Assembly (NCBI GenBank): GCA_039090855.1
Contig: CM077005.1
Span: forward strand, 18,577,921 to 18,641,920
Origin: Macrothele yani
Taxonomy: Eukaryota; Arthropoda; Arachnida; Araneae; Macrothelidae
DNA length: 64,000 bases
Direction of reading: 5' to 3'
In this document: positions 11,005-20,918 of the stretch, piece after piece
Layout of the letters: each line of letters begins with the position of its first letter
Position numbering within the stretch: position 1 is the first letter of the stretch
Translations under genes and position numbers: made by a program
Notes under the pieces: generated by a model
The model's database searches: none
Told to the model about the DNA's origin: nothing
What the model saw: the letters and a program-made list of their open reading frames with translations, nothing else

Positions 11005-11076
11005 TGGTTCCTCCGAGGTTTGAACTCGGATCGCAGGATTCAAAGCTCAGAGTGCTAACCATTACACCACGGAACC
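11005..11076 (-). tRNA. tRNA-Gln(TTG)-like, probably a pseudogene
   Basis: Minus strand. Starts GGTTCCGTGGTGTAATGG with D-arm and A box, anticodon loop CTTTGAA (anticodon TTG), B box GTTCAAACC and a 3' end pairing with the 5' end. The acceptor stem has a mismatch at its base and the anticodon stem has two mismatches, so it looks decayed. It sits 4 bp from a tRNA-Glu-like gene in the same orientation. Confidence 0.7.
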
Positions 11077-11080
11077 CACT

Positions 11081-11152
11081 TTCCCACGCCGGGAATCGAA
11101 CCCGGACCGCCTGGGTGAGAGTCAGGTATCCTAACCACTGGGCCACATGGAA
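11081..11152 (-). tRNA. tRNA-Glu(CTC)
   Basis: 72 nt on the minus strand. The acceptor stem (TTCCATG with CGTGGGA) pairs fully, including G-U pairs. A box GTGGCCCAGTGG, anticodon loop CTCTCAC (anticodon CTC) and B box GGTTCGATTCC are present. One mismatch closes the anticodon stem. It could be functional or a recently decayed copy, and no SINE body follows it. Confidence 0.7.
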
Positions 11153-11511
11153 CATCGACGCAATGCACTGAATATGAATTTTAACTGAACGTTTAACGAT
11201 TTTTCTTTCTTTTACTCGATTTCAGAAAAAATGACTGGATGTTAACTGTTCTAACGAGCTCATTTTGTGATGTGAGCAACGGCTTCTTCTAAGAAAGGCA
11301 GATATTTTCTCTCGACTATATTATTGTTTCTTTAAACCAGGCTCGGACTGGCCCGCCGGCCCACCGGATCGACCATTTCTTGCGGGTCAAATGATTTCGA
11401 ACTCATTTACCTCATTTTCCTGACCAGATTTCGACCCCATTTTATTTTTGAATAGAGAAAAAAAAATATTTCAGAGAACCCTTCAGAGGTCTTTGAAATA
11501 ATACTTCATTC
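11153..11511. other. Unassigned spacer
   Basis: Contains 'caggctcggactggcc' at about 11338, which resembles a hAT-type terminus, but no partner end or 8-bp duplication was found. Confidence 0.35.
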
Positions 11512-12234
11512 CTGCAGAGTATGTTCCAGGAACTTTCTGAGAAATGTAAAGAAATGGGGATTAAAAATGAACTTTCAGAGAACAAAAGTGATGTACAATG
11601 CTTTTACAAGGAATGAAAATTTATCAATTGACGGGGGAAAGCAGGAGATAACCAATTCCTGCATTTACCTTGGCCAGAAGATATGAAGCGAGGGTCAAAT
11701 TGAAGAAGAAATTAATTGGCGTATAAAACTTGGTGGAGAGCTTATGGAAGAAACAGCACAATTTTTAAGAGTAATATGTCATTATGTCTTAAAAGAAAAG
11801 TGTTTAATCAATGCATCCTTCCAGCGCTCACGTACGGAACAGAGACGTGGACCTCAACTAAAAAAAAAAAGACATACAAAGACTTCAGACAGCTGAGAGA
11901 AGCATGGAGAAATGCATGCTTGGTGTAACCAAGCAAGGTAAGAAGAGGTACTCGTGGATAAGGAAAATGACAAGAGTGGAAGACATCATGATCAGAGTAA
12001 AATCCCTGAAATGGCAATGGGCTGGACATATTTCCAGGAGAACGTACCACCGATGAACAACCGAAATTTTAGACTGGATTCCAAGGGACAGGAAAAGACA
12101 CAGAAGAACACCATGTGGGAGATGGGTGGATGGAGGATATTGGCCCAAGATAGTCCGTTGTGGAGAAACGTGGGGAGACCTTCATCCAGCAGTGGATTGA
12201 TAATAATCAATGACGAAGATGATGATGATGATGA
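11512..12234 (+). pseudogene. 5'-truncated RTE copy
   Basis: Begins inside the RT thumb region and runs to the RTE 3' end with a (gat)n tail at about 12215-12234. Translation in several frames gives the same landmarks as the full element (GRNSTIFKSNMSLCLKRKVF, LTYGTETWT, WQWAGHI). Many indels and an A-rich expansion near 11860 break the frame. Older than the full-length copy. Confidence 0.88.
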
Positions 12235-13091
12235 TATATTCAAATTTATAGCTCAAAGCTCATTTTTCTGGGTCACGTCCGGGTTCGGTCCGGGTTCAAA
12301 AATTTTTGCCCCGTTTCCAACTCTGGTCGATGCACTCTCGGTCCAGTCTCCGCCTCCCTCTTGGCGGTAAAAAATATTGCAATGATAAGAATAAGAAATT
12401 TAAATTCAAAATAATCTAATAATCATCAAGACGAGTCGGCGGCGAAATTAAATTTAGAGTGAGTACATGTTTAGTGGGTGGGGGACGCTCAGCAACAAGA
12501 GATAGCTGCGCCCCGCGACGGCGGGAGAGAAGGCACACCTCTTCCACGATCTGTGTGGCCGTGTCTTCCGACGCCCTTGGAGCAGTGGAAATCATCTGTT
12601 TAGTTGTTTACGCGCCTTGAGGGATTGCATTTGTGTGGATTTTATGCGTGCGCCGCGTGTGTTCGTCTCCTGCGCAATTTTTCGTTACTGAGGTAAGAAT
12701 GAAGAAAATTTAAGTTATTAAACAACAAGAACTATTGTTCAATTACTAAGTTTGGTTAGTAGGGAGAGTCTTTCGTAGGCCTTCAAGTTCGTACCCACAT
12801 AACCTTACTGAGTTCGTTAAATATCCCTCGAATAAATTTTGATCACAGCGAACTCTCTCTTTCTCACCCTTTTCCATTTCTAATTTCTCAAATGAACTTA
12901 CTGCTACTAGTAATATCAGATGAAGCCCTCGCCCCTCCGCAAAAAATTTCTGATCCGTATACAAATACTTCATAAACAAAAGCGGAAAATCTGGGAAAGG
13001 AAGCTCAACGACAAGGCCCAAGGTAATATTGTTTATGTAAAAACGTAATACTGTGTAATATCATGTACAATTTGTACCTTAAAAGCTAGAT
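12235..13091. other. Spacer with a GC-richer block and possible splice donor
   Basis: Mostly unassigned. The block about 12425-12692 is GC-richer than its surroundings and ends in ctgag|gtaagaat, a strong donor match, so a non-coding first exon is possible but unsupported by any coding signal. 12746-13021 has a short minus frame with no recognised domain. Confidence 0.3.
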
Positions 13092-13095
13092 GTTT

Positions 13096-13545
13096 TGTGA
13101 AAACAGAAATTTGTCGGTGACGGCGATCGAACCGGCGTATCCTCGCTCCGGAGTGAGTTGCTCTAACCGACTAAACTACACCGACGGAATTTATCTCTGC
13201 AGATTTGTCATCGTGATACGTGCTTCACCTCTGTAGTACGTCTGATCATATCCCTCTTAATGTTATGTTTTCTTTCAGTCTTTCTTTCTTTATTTCTGTC
13301 TTTCTTTCTTTCTTTCTTTCTTTCTTTATTTTTGAAGCGAAGAAGGAAACTTTCACATTTTTAGAAGAACCCAACTGCCAGTATATCCATTTTACGTTCG
13401 GGCGCCAATCTGAAAACTGGAATTTGTCGGTCACGGATTTCCTCGCTCCGGAGTGAATTGCTCTAACCGACTAAACTACACCGACGGAATGTATCCCTGC
13501 AGATTTGTCGTCATGACCCGTGCTTCACCTCTGTAGTATGTCACA
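13096..13545 (-). mobile_element. Complete miniature LTR retroelement with tRNA-like LTRs (type B)
   Basis: 450 bp on the minus strand, flanked by a 4-bp duplication gttt (13092-13095 and 13546-13549). The 5' LTR (13409-13545) starts TGTGACATAC. The primer site TGGCGCCCGAAC is read from 13407 to 13396. The interior is 150 bp with a GAAA-rich microsatellite and no ORF. The polypurine tract AAGAGGGATATGA abuts the 3' LTR (13096-13245), which ends GTTTTCACA, giving canonical TG...CA ends. Both LTRs carry a tRNA-like segment; the 5' one has a small deletion in it. Size and lack of coding fit a TRIM. Confidence 0.85.
13113..13186 (-). ncRNA. tRNA-like sequence inside type B LTR
   Basis: Minus strand: starts GTCGGTGTAGTTTAGTCGG (A-box-like), contains a CTCCGGAG anticodon-arm palindrome, a B box CGGTTCGATCG, and ends pairing back with the 5' strand (CACCGAC). 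A partly deleted sister copy lies in the other LTR near 13427-13490. Whether it is transcribed by Pol III is not known. Confidence 0.6.
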
Positions 13546-13738
13546 GTTTTACCAATTTTGTGAAATAAAATTCACTTATCCAATGATTTTTTCTTTAGTG
13601 GTAGGTCAATATCTATGAAAAAGGGTGTAGATTCTGTCTTGCTCTGGGAAAGACGAGCAGGACTGAGATTAGCCTCGTCTTCCCTATTTCTGGAGCGAGG
13701 ACTTTCCGTCTTCCTGAGAGAAAACTGCATTCAAGAAT

Positions 13739-13985
13739 CATGTAGGCCCCATCCGCGGACTGGGCTCCGCATCAAGAACCATGTGGGCCACATCCGCGGA
13801 CTGGGCTCCGCATCAAGAACCATGTGGGCCACATCCGCGGACTGGGCTCGGCATCAAGAACCATGTGGGCCACATCCGCGGACTGGGCTCCGCATCAAGA
13901 ATTATGTGGGCCACATCCGCGGGTTGGGCTGCGCATCTCAAGAATCATGTGGTCCACATCCGTGGACTGGGCTCTGCATCTGCAC
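13739..13985. repeat. 41-bp minisatellite, about 6 units
   Basis: Units begin at 13739, 13780, 13821, 13862 and 13903 with core 'catgtgggccacatccgcgg'. The later units carry small insertions. Because 41 is not a multiple of three, each strand frame reads the same unit in turn, which gives overlapping open frames that are not evidence of a gene. Confidence 0.9.
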
Positions 13986-15300
13986 GCTCTTTCCTTAATA
14001 GCGAACCTGCTGAAGTACTCCGGCGATACATCATTCCAGGTTAGTATATCGCTAAGGAAATCATCTGATTCTACCCTTCTGGTTGAGACTCAAGGAAAGA
14101 TATGGTTCGTCCTCCTTCCCGTATCTCCTTCGCCCCACCTTTTTGGCCATTCCTTTAGCGTGGCTTGAAATCAATGAGATGAGGAATTATTTTACCGTCT
14201 TTGATGAAAATTTTGCTTTGTGTGATGTTTGTAAGCAAAAGCTTTCTTACTAAGGTTTGACTCGCCGTTCTGTTACAGCTTCGTCACCCCTGTCGTAAAC
14301 GGGGATTTTGTCCCTGTTTAAAGCCATCGTTACTTTCCTGGAACTACCATCCAGGCACGTACTGATAACCCCCGCAAGCCCCGTATTGTGGGTGGGCCTG
14401 ACAGCTTAGAGCGTCTCCAACCTCAGCTAAAAGGTTTTACAATTTTTTTCACGGAAATGTTTTATGAAACTGGGTAAAGAAATAACCACATGTTGCCGCG
14501 AAAATTCTTCTAATTTCGGACACATTGCTTCTGGTAAAGAAATACCCAAATTCGGAATTTAATAACCTAATTAATCATATTAATAATGTCAATTAATCAA
14601 CTTAATGAATTAATCCTTTCTTTAATTGGAGTAGTTCCTAATTGGGAGCAGGAAGTGTTATCCGACCCAGGTCGCATAAGGATTCACTGTTTCTTTTCTT
14701 TTCTTTTTTTTTTCTTGCTTTTCCTTCGCGTGGGGAAGAAGATTGAAACACAAACGCTAGGCCAGGTGCAAAATTCCGCAAACGAAGTGAAAGGTATTTT
14801 TCATTGCCCGGCATTTGCGAAGCAACAGCACTGCGGATTGCGACGTAATGCAGCCTTAGCTAACAATAGGCCAGTGGTGACTATACGGCGAAAGTCCAAG
14901 AAAGATCCTAAATCTGATAAGAAGGTAAGCGTATGTAATAACTGTCACCCAGGCTCTGTGTCGGGGATTATAATCAATCGGGCATACATACGTGCCTTCG
15001 AGAATACTTAAAGATTTAGAAGAGTATCTCGTATGGTCTGATAATAGAACTCCGAAACAGGATGACAGTTAAGGCCAAATAATTTTTTAGAGGGCTTAGC
15101 CCAGAGCAGATGGTCAGCTGGCTAGGAGAAAATCTGCTCGAAGTAGCCATTGGTCAACATCCACGGACGGCAGGCCACTGACGAACGAGGGGGGGAGAAA
15201 CCAATGAAGGTGCGGGGTACGCCTCTAAGAGGGGTGAACACGCCTGGCAGCACGAGAAAGGCGAAAACGAAACGAAAATAAAATGCAAAGACTTGGAGAA
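13986..15300. other. Unassigned DNA with one exon-like block
   Basis: A plus frame 14586-15011 (141 codons) matches nothing I recognise. Within it, a pyrimidine tract (14690-14725), ag near 14740 and a donor-like aag|gtaagcg near 14921 could delimit a ~180-bp exon encoding a lysine-rich end (RRKSKKDPKSDKK). No neighbouring exon could be found. Elsewhere in the interval nothing is recognised. Confidence 0.3.
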
Positions 15301-15304
15301 ATCA

Positions 15305-15421
15305 TGGATGTCGGTTGTTGTTGTTGGGGATCTGTTGTCGTCGGTTGTTGTTGTTGTTGTTGTTGGGGATCTGTTGTCGTCGGTTGTTGTTGTTGTTGTT
15401 GGGGATCTGTTGTCGTCGGTT
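15305..15421. repeat. Minisatellite with nested (ttg)n
   Basis: Three units of 'ttgttggggatctgttgtcg' separated by ttg runs of different length. Reads as Thr- and Val-rich peptides in different frames; no gene inferred. Confidence 0.85.
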
Positions 15422-15591
15422 GGCAGAAATGCTTGGCCGTGCGGTAGCATGTTAGGTACCAAAGGAAGACAGTTGGGAAAATGCAAAGTAGAGTCTAGAG
15501 AAGTTATCTAGTTGTGGAGGGTTCCAGGGCAGCGTTTTATCCACGGTGGATACCAGCCACAAGATCGCGGACACAAGAACAGCTCACAAAG

Positions 15592-16181
15592 TGTAACGTA
15601 TACTCTATATTCACTTTCCTTTTGATTTTACTATCTCTGGTTATTTTATTTTACTATGTAAATTATCTTCTTACTGAACGAAATATTATTTCACCCGCTG
15701 AATGAGATCTGGCAATGAGTGTAAGTCATGACGTGGTGGTAGCTAGTATATAGGCGCGTTCATCGAGACTTAGGGAGAGCTTTTGTTGTTGTTATGAGAG
15801 AGCGTTGTTGTTTACGGAAAGCGTTTGTAATACGAGGAGAGATTGTGTTGTTATGAGGAGAGATTCTTCATTATTGTAAAACAAGTTGTGTGTGTGCTTT
15901 AGTTGACCAAGAGTCTTATAATAAAGAAGTTGCCGTAAGTTAGTCTTTCTCAATTCATAGTTTTTGTCAGACCTCTGTCTGGCTGTTAGGTTTATAACAT
16001 TAGTTTCTTACCATAAATAACCAGCGTTAAGACTTTATTCTCGTTCGTAATTAACTAGTAACAACCATTTTGAGTTCACTATTTTGAAGCTTAGTACAAG
16101 TATATCATTAGCTAGCTGGTAGGAAGAGCATCATTCATATTAATTAGCTTAGCGGAAAGAAAATAAAGCTACTTCGTTATA
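15592..16181 (+). repeat. Long LTR with promoter and poly(A) signals
   Basis: Ends TGTAACG and CGTTATA as in the small LTRs, but with no tRNA-like part. A TATA-box-like TATATAGG lies at 15746-15753, AATAAA at about 15920 and again at 16162. That is the layout expected of a Pol II retroelement LTR. It may mark the autonomous partner family. Confidence 0.6.
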
Positions 16182-16443
16182 ATGGCGCCCGAACTATCCG
16201 GATGACCCGGCCGTTCAAAATCTCGCATTGGTGTGATGTTATTTCCACACCGCGAGACAGGAAAAATCAGAGAATTCCTTCTCCAGCGCTTCGAAAAATA
16301 AAAATGTGTGATGTTGCATTCCACACAGCAGATTGACTGGGAGTTCTCAAGTGCACGTTCTACAGTGGATGGCTGCCTGCAACGATTCATGGTCACGGCT
16401 GACCGGTGGGCCATGCCCCCGGCCCTCTTTCGGGGGGGGGAGA

Positions 16444-16606
16444 TGTGACGTACCTGCCAGCAGGACGCACACGACATAAAGGCAGATAGGAATCAGAACA
16501 AATGTCTGCGTAGCTCAGTTGGTAGAGCGACTTGTTCCGGAATAAGCGGCCTCGGGTTCGAATCCCGGCGTAGACCAAAAATGACGGAGAAATTTACTTC
16601 GTTATA
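16444..16606 (+). repeat. Short tRNA-bearing LTR (type A)
   Basis: Starts TGTGACGTACCTGCC directly after the polypurine tract and ends acttcgttata. Same sequence family as 40436-40615, 48820-48998, 49129-49307 and 52701-52863. Confidence 0.8.
16504..16576 (+). ncRNA. tRNA-like sequence inside type A LTR
   Basis: 73 nt: 5' GTCTGCG pairs with 3' CGTAGAC; A box TAGCTCAGTTGGTAGAG; B box GGTTCGAATCC. The anticodon arm (cttgt-tccgga-ataag) has a 6-nt loop, so it is tRNA-derived rather than a normal tRNA. Confidence 0.7.
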
Positions 16607-16849
16607 AAAGGAGTAGCCGCATCATGAACCCTCGGATCGGTGTTGAACAGTAGAAGATTTTAGGGTAAGACATCATCTAAATATTTCAATCCCTTGCATG
16701 CTGAGTATTCATTGTAATTTAGAAATGAAATATTATTGCTCATCTAATACTAGTTGGATTGCCAGGAACGTTTCTATTTCTACAAATCTTAGGCTAAACC
16801 TTATTTTTTTTTTGTAGTGATGTTTTAATATAACTTGATCTGGTCCCAC

Positions 16850-16889
16850 CATTAATTTGCACGTAGATAAACCTACGTGCAAATTAATG
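16850..16889. other. Perfect 17-bp hairpin, 6-nt loop
   Basis: Stem cattaatttgcacgtag, loop ataaac, then the exact reverse complement. Unexplained. Around it, 16611-17204 holds no gene; a 'gttagtttttaaacttaatt' block occurs twice (about 16895 and 17090). Confidence 0.8.
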
Positions 16890-17206
16890 AAAAAGTTAGT
16901 TTTTAAACTTAATTATTTTGATTTTGATTTTTTTATGCTAAAATAAATCCAATATTTGTTTCTTTAAACAACGTGTTTTTCTTCGCTGCTGCTCTGCGAA
17001 TGAGTACGAGTGTCGGGTTTTGTTTTAATTTAAAGTAAACAGTTTTCCTTTCTTTGAAGATACCACGATTTCAAGCATGATACTGAGAGGTTAGTTTTTA
17101 AACTTAATTTCTTTGCGGCATATGAGTTCTTGCGCCAACCTCGTAGGAACTCGTATGAAACACAACGCTTTCAGGTTCCAACGATGAGCCTGGGTCACCT
17201 ATACTA

Positions 17207-18484
17207 TTGGGTTGTTGGAAAAGTCATGACGTATTATGGCACCCGATGGCGGCTGGGCGGTTTTGGAAGTACTAGAGGCATGCGCAGCTCTGTTGTCGCT
17301 ATGACATTCGACAGGTGCCAGTTCTAGCTGCAGTTTAAAAGGAATAGTGAGCGATTTGGTTGATTTGCGCAGATTTGACATCAAGTTGAAGATGGAAGAC
17401 CAAACTGTGCATTTTCACCATATTTTACTGTTTTGCTTCCGTAAAGGGAAGAACGCGCGTCAAGCTTATGAAAAGTTGCGCAAAGTGTACGGTGATAATA
17501 CTCTACAAGCACGCCAGTGCCAGCGGTGGTTCGCAAAATTCCGTGCTGGTGATTTTGACCTCAACGATGCTCCTCGGTCAGGTAAGCCCACCGAAGTTCA
17601 TGACAACCAAATCAAGGCATTTATCGAGTCAAACCCACGTTACACGACACGAAAGATTGCAGACACATTGCACATCCATCATTCAAGCGTTCACGACCAC
17701 CTGAAGAAGCTGGGATACGTAAGCAAGCTCGATGTGTGAGTTCCTCATGAACTCAAAGAAGCTCAATTGACGGCGCGTATAAACATTTGCGATATGCTCA
17801 TTAAAAGTGAGGAAAACGATACTTTTTTGAAGCGACGGATAACTGGTGACGAAAAGTGGATTGTGTACAACAATGTGCAGCGCAAACGGTCTTGGTCCCG
17901 ACGTGCTGCTTCGCCTCAAACGACATCCAAAGCAGACATTCATCAGCGGAAGGTTCTGGTCTCAGTGTGGTGGGATTTTAAAGGTGTGTTTTTCGAGCTC
18001 CTACCACGGAACCAAACAATCAATTCGAATGTGTACTGTCGGCAATTGGACAGTTTGAACGAATCCTTCATCCAGAAACGTCCAGAGATCGTTCATCGTA
18101 AAGGTGTTGTGTTCCATCACGACAACGCGAGACCACACACAAGTTTGATCACCCGCCAAAAATTATTGGAGATTGGGTGGGATGTGTTGCCACACCCAGC
18201 ATACTTGCCTGACCTTCCGCCGTCAGACATCCACTTGTTTCGCTCTCTTCAACAGTCCTTGCGTGGTAAAACGTCCAGTTCATATGAGGCTGTAAATCAG
18301 CACCTTGTACAGTTTTTCGTCACTAAAGACAGGTCCTTCTATAAACGAGGCATTCTGCAGCTCACTGAAAGATGGCAAAAGGTTATCGAACAAAACGGGC
18401 ATTAATTGATCTTTGTTCTTTCTATCAATAAATGACCTTTGCAAAAAATGGCTAAAATGCGTCATGACTTTCCCGACAACCCAA
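17207..18484 (+). mobile_element. Mariner transposon, nearly intact (1,278 bp)
   Basis: Terminal repeats ttgggttgttggaaaagtca... and the matching reverse end with few mismatches, TA at 17205-17206 and 18485-18486. Length is typical for mariner and the transposase frame has one visible stop. Confidence 0.93.
17392..18405 (+). pseudogene. Mariner transposase with one nonsense codon
   Basis: 338 codons including the stop. N-terminal HTH pair (KNARQAYEKLRKVYGDN, QRWFAKFRAGDFDLNDAPRSG, TTRKIADTLHIHHSSVHDHL), then TGDEKW (first Asp), HHDNARPHTS (second Asp) and PDLPPSDIHLF (third Asp, DD34D spacing). TGA at 17737-17739 replaces the Trp of the WVPHEL motif. Some positions differ from consensus (YLPDLPPSD for YSPDLAPSD). 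All other frame is open, so this is a young or slowly decayed copy. Often mis-annotated as SETMAR. Confidence 0.92.
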
Positions 18485-18669
18485 TAGGAAACCCAATATC
18501 ATTGGTGCCACTTTAGTCAATCGAAATTAATTAACAAAATTTATGCCCACAAGCTCCCAAACGGGGCTTGGCGCTGTAATACACAAATCAAGGCAGCTTT
18601 GAATGAAGTATCAAAAATAAAACCAATTTTTTGAATTTTTTTCTTACGACTAGTAAAAAGCTTGCATTT

Positions 18670-18810
18670 TTGATATGCGCCTGTTAGAAGTGCATTTGAT
18701 ATGCGCCTTGTTAGAAGTGCATTTGATATAGCTTCGTGTTAGAAGTGCATTTGATATAGCTTCGTGTTAGAAGTGCATTTGACATAGCCTGTTGTTAGAA
18801 ACGCATGTTA
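18670..18810. repeat. ~28-bp tandem repeat, about 5 units
   Basis: Unit 'gttagaagtgcatttgatat' plus a variable end (gcgcctt or agcttcgt). Confidence 0.85.
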
Positions 18811-20203
18811 TGGTTACAGAATATTGTGAATGTTATGCGAATGCTTACAGCAAGCTCATATTCTGGCTAATGTTGATCTACCTGTTCTGAAGTTGCCATT
18901 GCTAAGAGAACAAAAGTGAATAAAGTTGTTTCAGCTCATTCGTTATGTTATCCGTTAAGGATTTTTATATTTACTAGTGCCTTATTCGTATTAACGTTCG
19001 CAAGTTCAAAGTTTGAAATTTAAGCGACTTACCAACGTAAATGTTAAACCTTGCACATAAACCTTAAACCTACAACTTACAACAGTTATAACTAATTGCT
19101 GGTGCCTTACAGATGTTTTGCCTCGTTTGATATTTTCTGAGTTACATTCTACTGTTACTTCAAAAACTGTAAGAGTTCCTTTCCATTAATAGGCTTACAT
19201 ATAATTGGCTACTGAGTTTATTTTCACACTCGTCCTTTTTATTTCTCAACCCTGAAAATTAGAAAACACCTTTTTTTCATTCGGTTAGCCCGGAAGTTAC
19301 GATATTCCTTTTTTTTTTTTCACATTGTTTACCAAATGCATACTCATTAATAATTGTACGCATCAGTGGTCACTAGATGCGTTATTTTCCTGGGTCAAAA
19401 CTAGACCTCTTATTGCTTCAAACGGTGCAACACCATCGACTTCGCATGGCCTACTTTCAGGTGTTCGAACTACATCTCCCGGGAGTAAACGCCTTGCCTG
19501 ACTTTCCAAGAGGATATAAACAGCTTTTACTTTATTCCTTAGTTATATTGATATCCTACTGATATCCTTCTATCTTGCGTTACCTTTCTCAGTATTTCGT
19601 GGTTGTCTTTCAGGAAATTTCATGACGCGAACCGTTTTTTTTTTTTTTTTCATTTCCGTTTCCGAACACCGTTCTTTGTAAAAATTCCACGCAGTGATCA
19701 AAATTGAGATATTAGAAAATATTTTTCAAAGTAATTATAATCATGTAACACTCATTTGTAGCCATTTATGAGCTAATTTGTTTTTTGTTTCTGTAACATC
19801 ATCAAATGTATGTACCATAGAACTTGGGTAAAATTTGTGTAACAAATCAGTAGTGCAAATCTCTCTTTTTTTTTTTTTTTTTTTTTAATAGCAATTTTTT
19901 ACATAAGACGCTTTTTCTTCTTTCTTTCTTTTTCTTTCTTCTCAAAATTCATGTTGATATTGTTCCTAGTCGTAGCAAAATATTATTAAGAAACCACATC
20001 ACTCAGATTTCATTAGCGATAGCCCTTGGTGATAAAGAAAAGTATTAGAACAATATCGACAGATATCAGCCCTTGGGTATATTTTTTTCCATCATAACCA
20101 AATTTTCACATTTATTTCTTCGATGTTCATTGCCTTTTAATCCACCCCGGTGGCCCTGGCTTGTGACCATGTAATCTTCGTAGCAGTATAGCGCTGTCAA
20201 AAC
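18811..20203. other. Unassigned AT-rich DNA
   Basis: No gene recognised. Several T-runs (about 19307, 19636, 19867) and a TTTC-rich stretch near 19918. Confidence 0.4.
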
Positions 20204-20216
20204 ACTACATAAATCA

Positions 20217-20767
20217 AATTTCGAATATGACAATCCGATTTTTGGCGTAAATGTGACAAGGATGGTAAGTCAGATAATATCCGCAAACTTGAAAATTTTC
20301 ATCGTTCTGGAGCGGGACACGAAATCGCGTCTCCCAGAAAACGCCCGGGTATAATAACCACTACACCACCCAGAACGACCAAGTTTCAAGTTTCCGATCA
20401 ATTTGAATATAACCATCACATGATTCGCTAGTCGAAGCAGCCGGCATTCATGTTTAGCGAATCAGGAGGTTAAGAATCTTATCCCGTGTTTTCCCGGAGA
20501 AGCAGATAAATCAGGAAAGAAATACGGGATTACGCCATATAATACAAATTTTGAAGATGACAATCCGATTTTTGGCGTAAATGTGACAAGGATGGTAAGT
20601 CAGATAATATCCGAAACTTTTTCATCGTCCTGTCCCGCTCCAGGACGATGAAAATTTTCAAGTTTTGGATATTATCTGACTTACCATCCTTGTCACATTT
20701 ATGCCAAAAATCGGATTGTCATCTTCAAAATTTGTATTATATGGCGTGATTCCGTATTTCTTTCATG
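20217..20767 (-). mobile_element. Inverted tRNA-derived element, deletion form
   Basis: A 13-bp target duplication, actacataaatca, lies at 20204-20216 and 20768-20780. The left part is a full minus-strand unit: tail (gacaatccgatttttggcg), tRNA-like part at about 20310-20385 and a head ending near 20510. The right part is a tail-to-tail hairpin (about 20518-20636 against 20640-20765) with the tRNA-like part deleted. Same family as 31254-31821. Confidence 0.85.
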
Positions 20768-20918
20768 ACTACATAAATCAGTTCTTAATAATAACTTCAC
20801 TTTCAAACGAATAAGGAGTCACTCAAATAACTTCAGAAAAGGTTACTTAGTATTCGACTTTATTCTGCCACTAAGCCTTTGGCACTTCAACAAGGTAAGA
20901 TCAAACGAACGTCAGTTT

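Larger units (their letters stand above)
15592..16606 (+). mobile_element. Chimeric LTR element with two different LTRs
   Basis: A 4-bp duplication aaag (15588-15591 and 16607-16610) brackets a unit with a 590-bp left LTR (TGTAACG...CGTTATA), one spacer base, primer site TGGCGCCCGAAC (16183-16194), a ~250-bp non-coding interior, a G-rich polypurine tract (16431-16443) and a 163-bp right LTR (TGTGACG...CGTTATA) holding a tRNA-like segment. The first ~75 bp of interior match the complete element at 48820-49307. LTRs made in one reverse transcription should be identical, so this copy is mosaic. Confidence 0.7.

Noticed and set aside
13615..14168. Three overlapping plus-strand ORFs as a repeat protein
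   Set aside because: They follow from a 41-bp minisatellite read in shifting frames.
16183..16194. Retroviral origin because the primer site equals that of lentiviruses
   Set aside because: The site only reflects tRNA-Lys priming, which many LTR retrotransposons use; no gag, pol or env is present.
17392..18405. SETMAR-like host gene
   Set aside because: Terminal inverted repeats and TA sites show a mariner; no SET domain is present.
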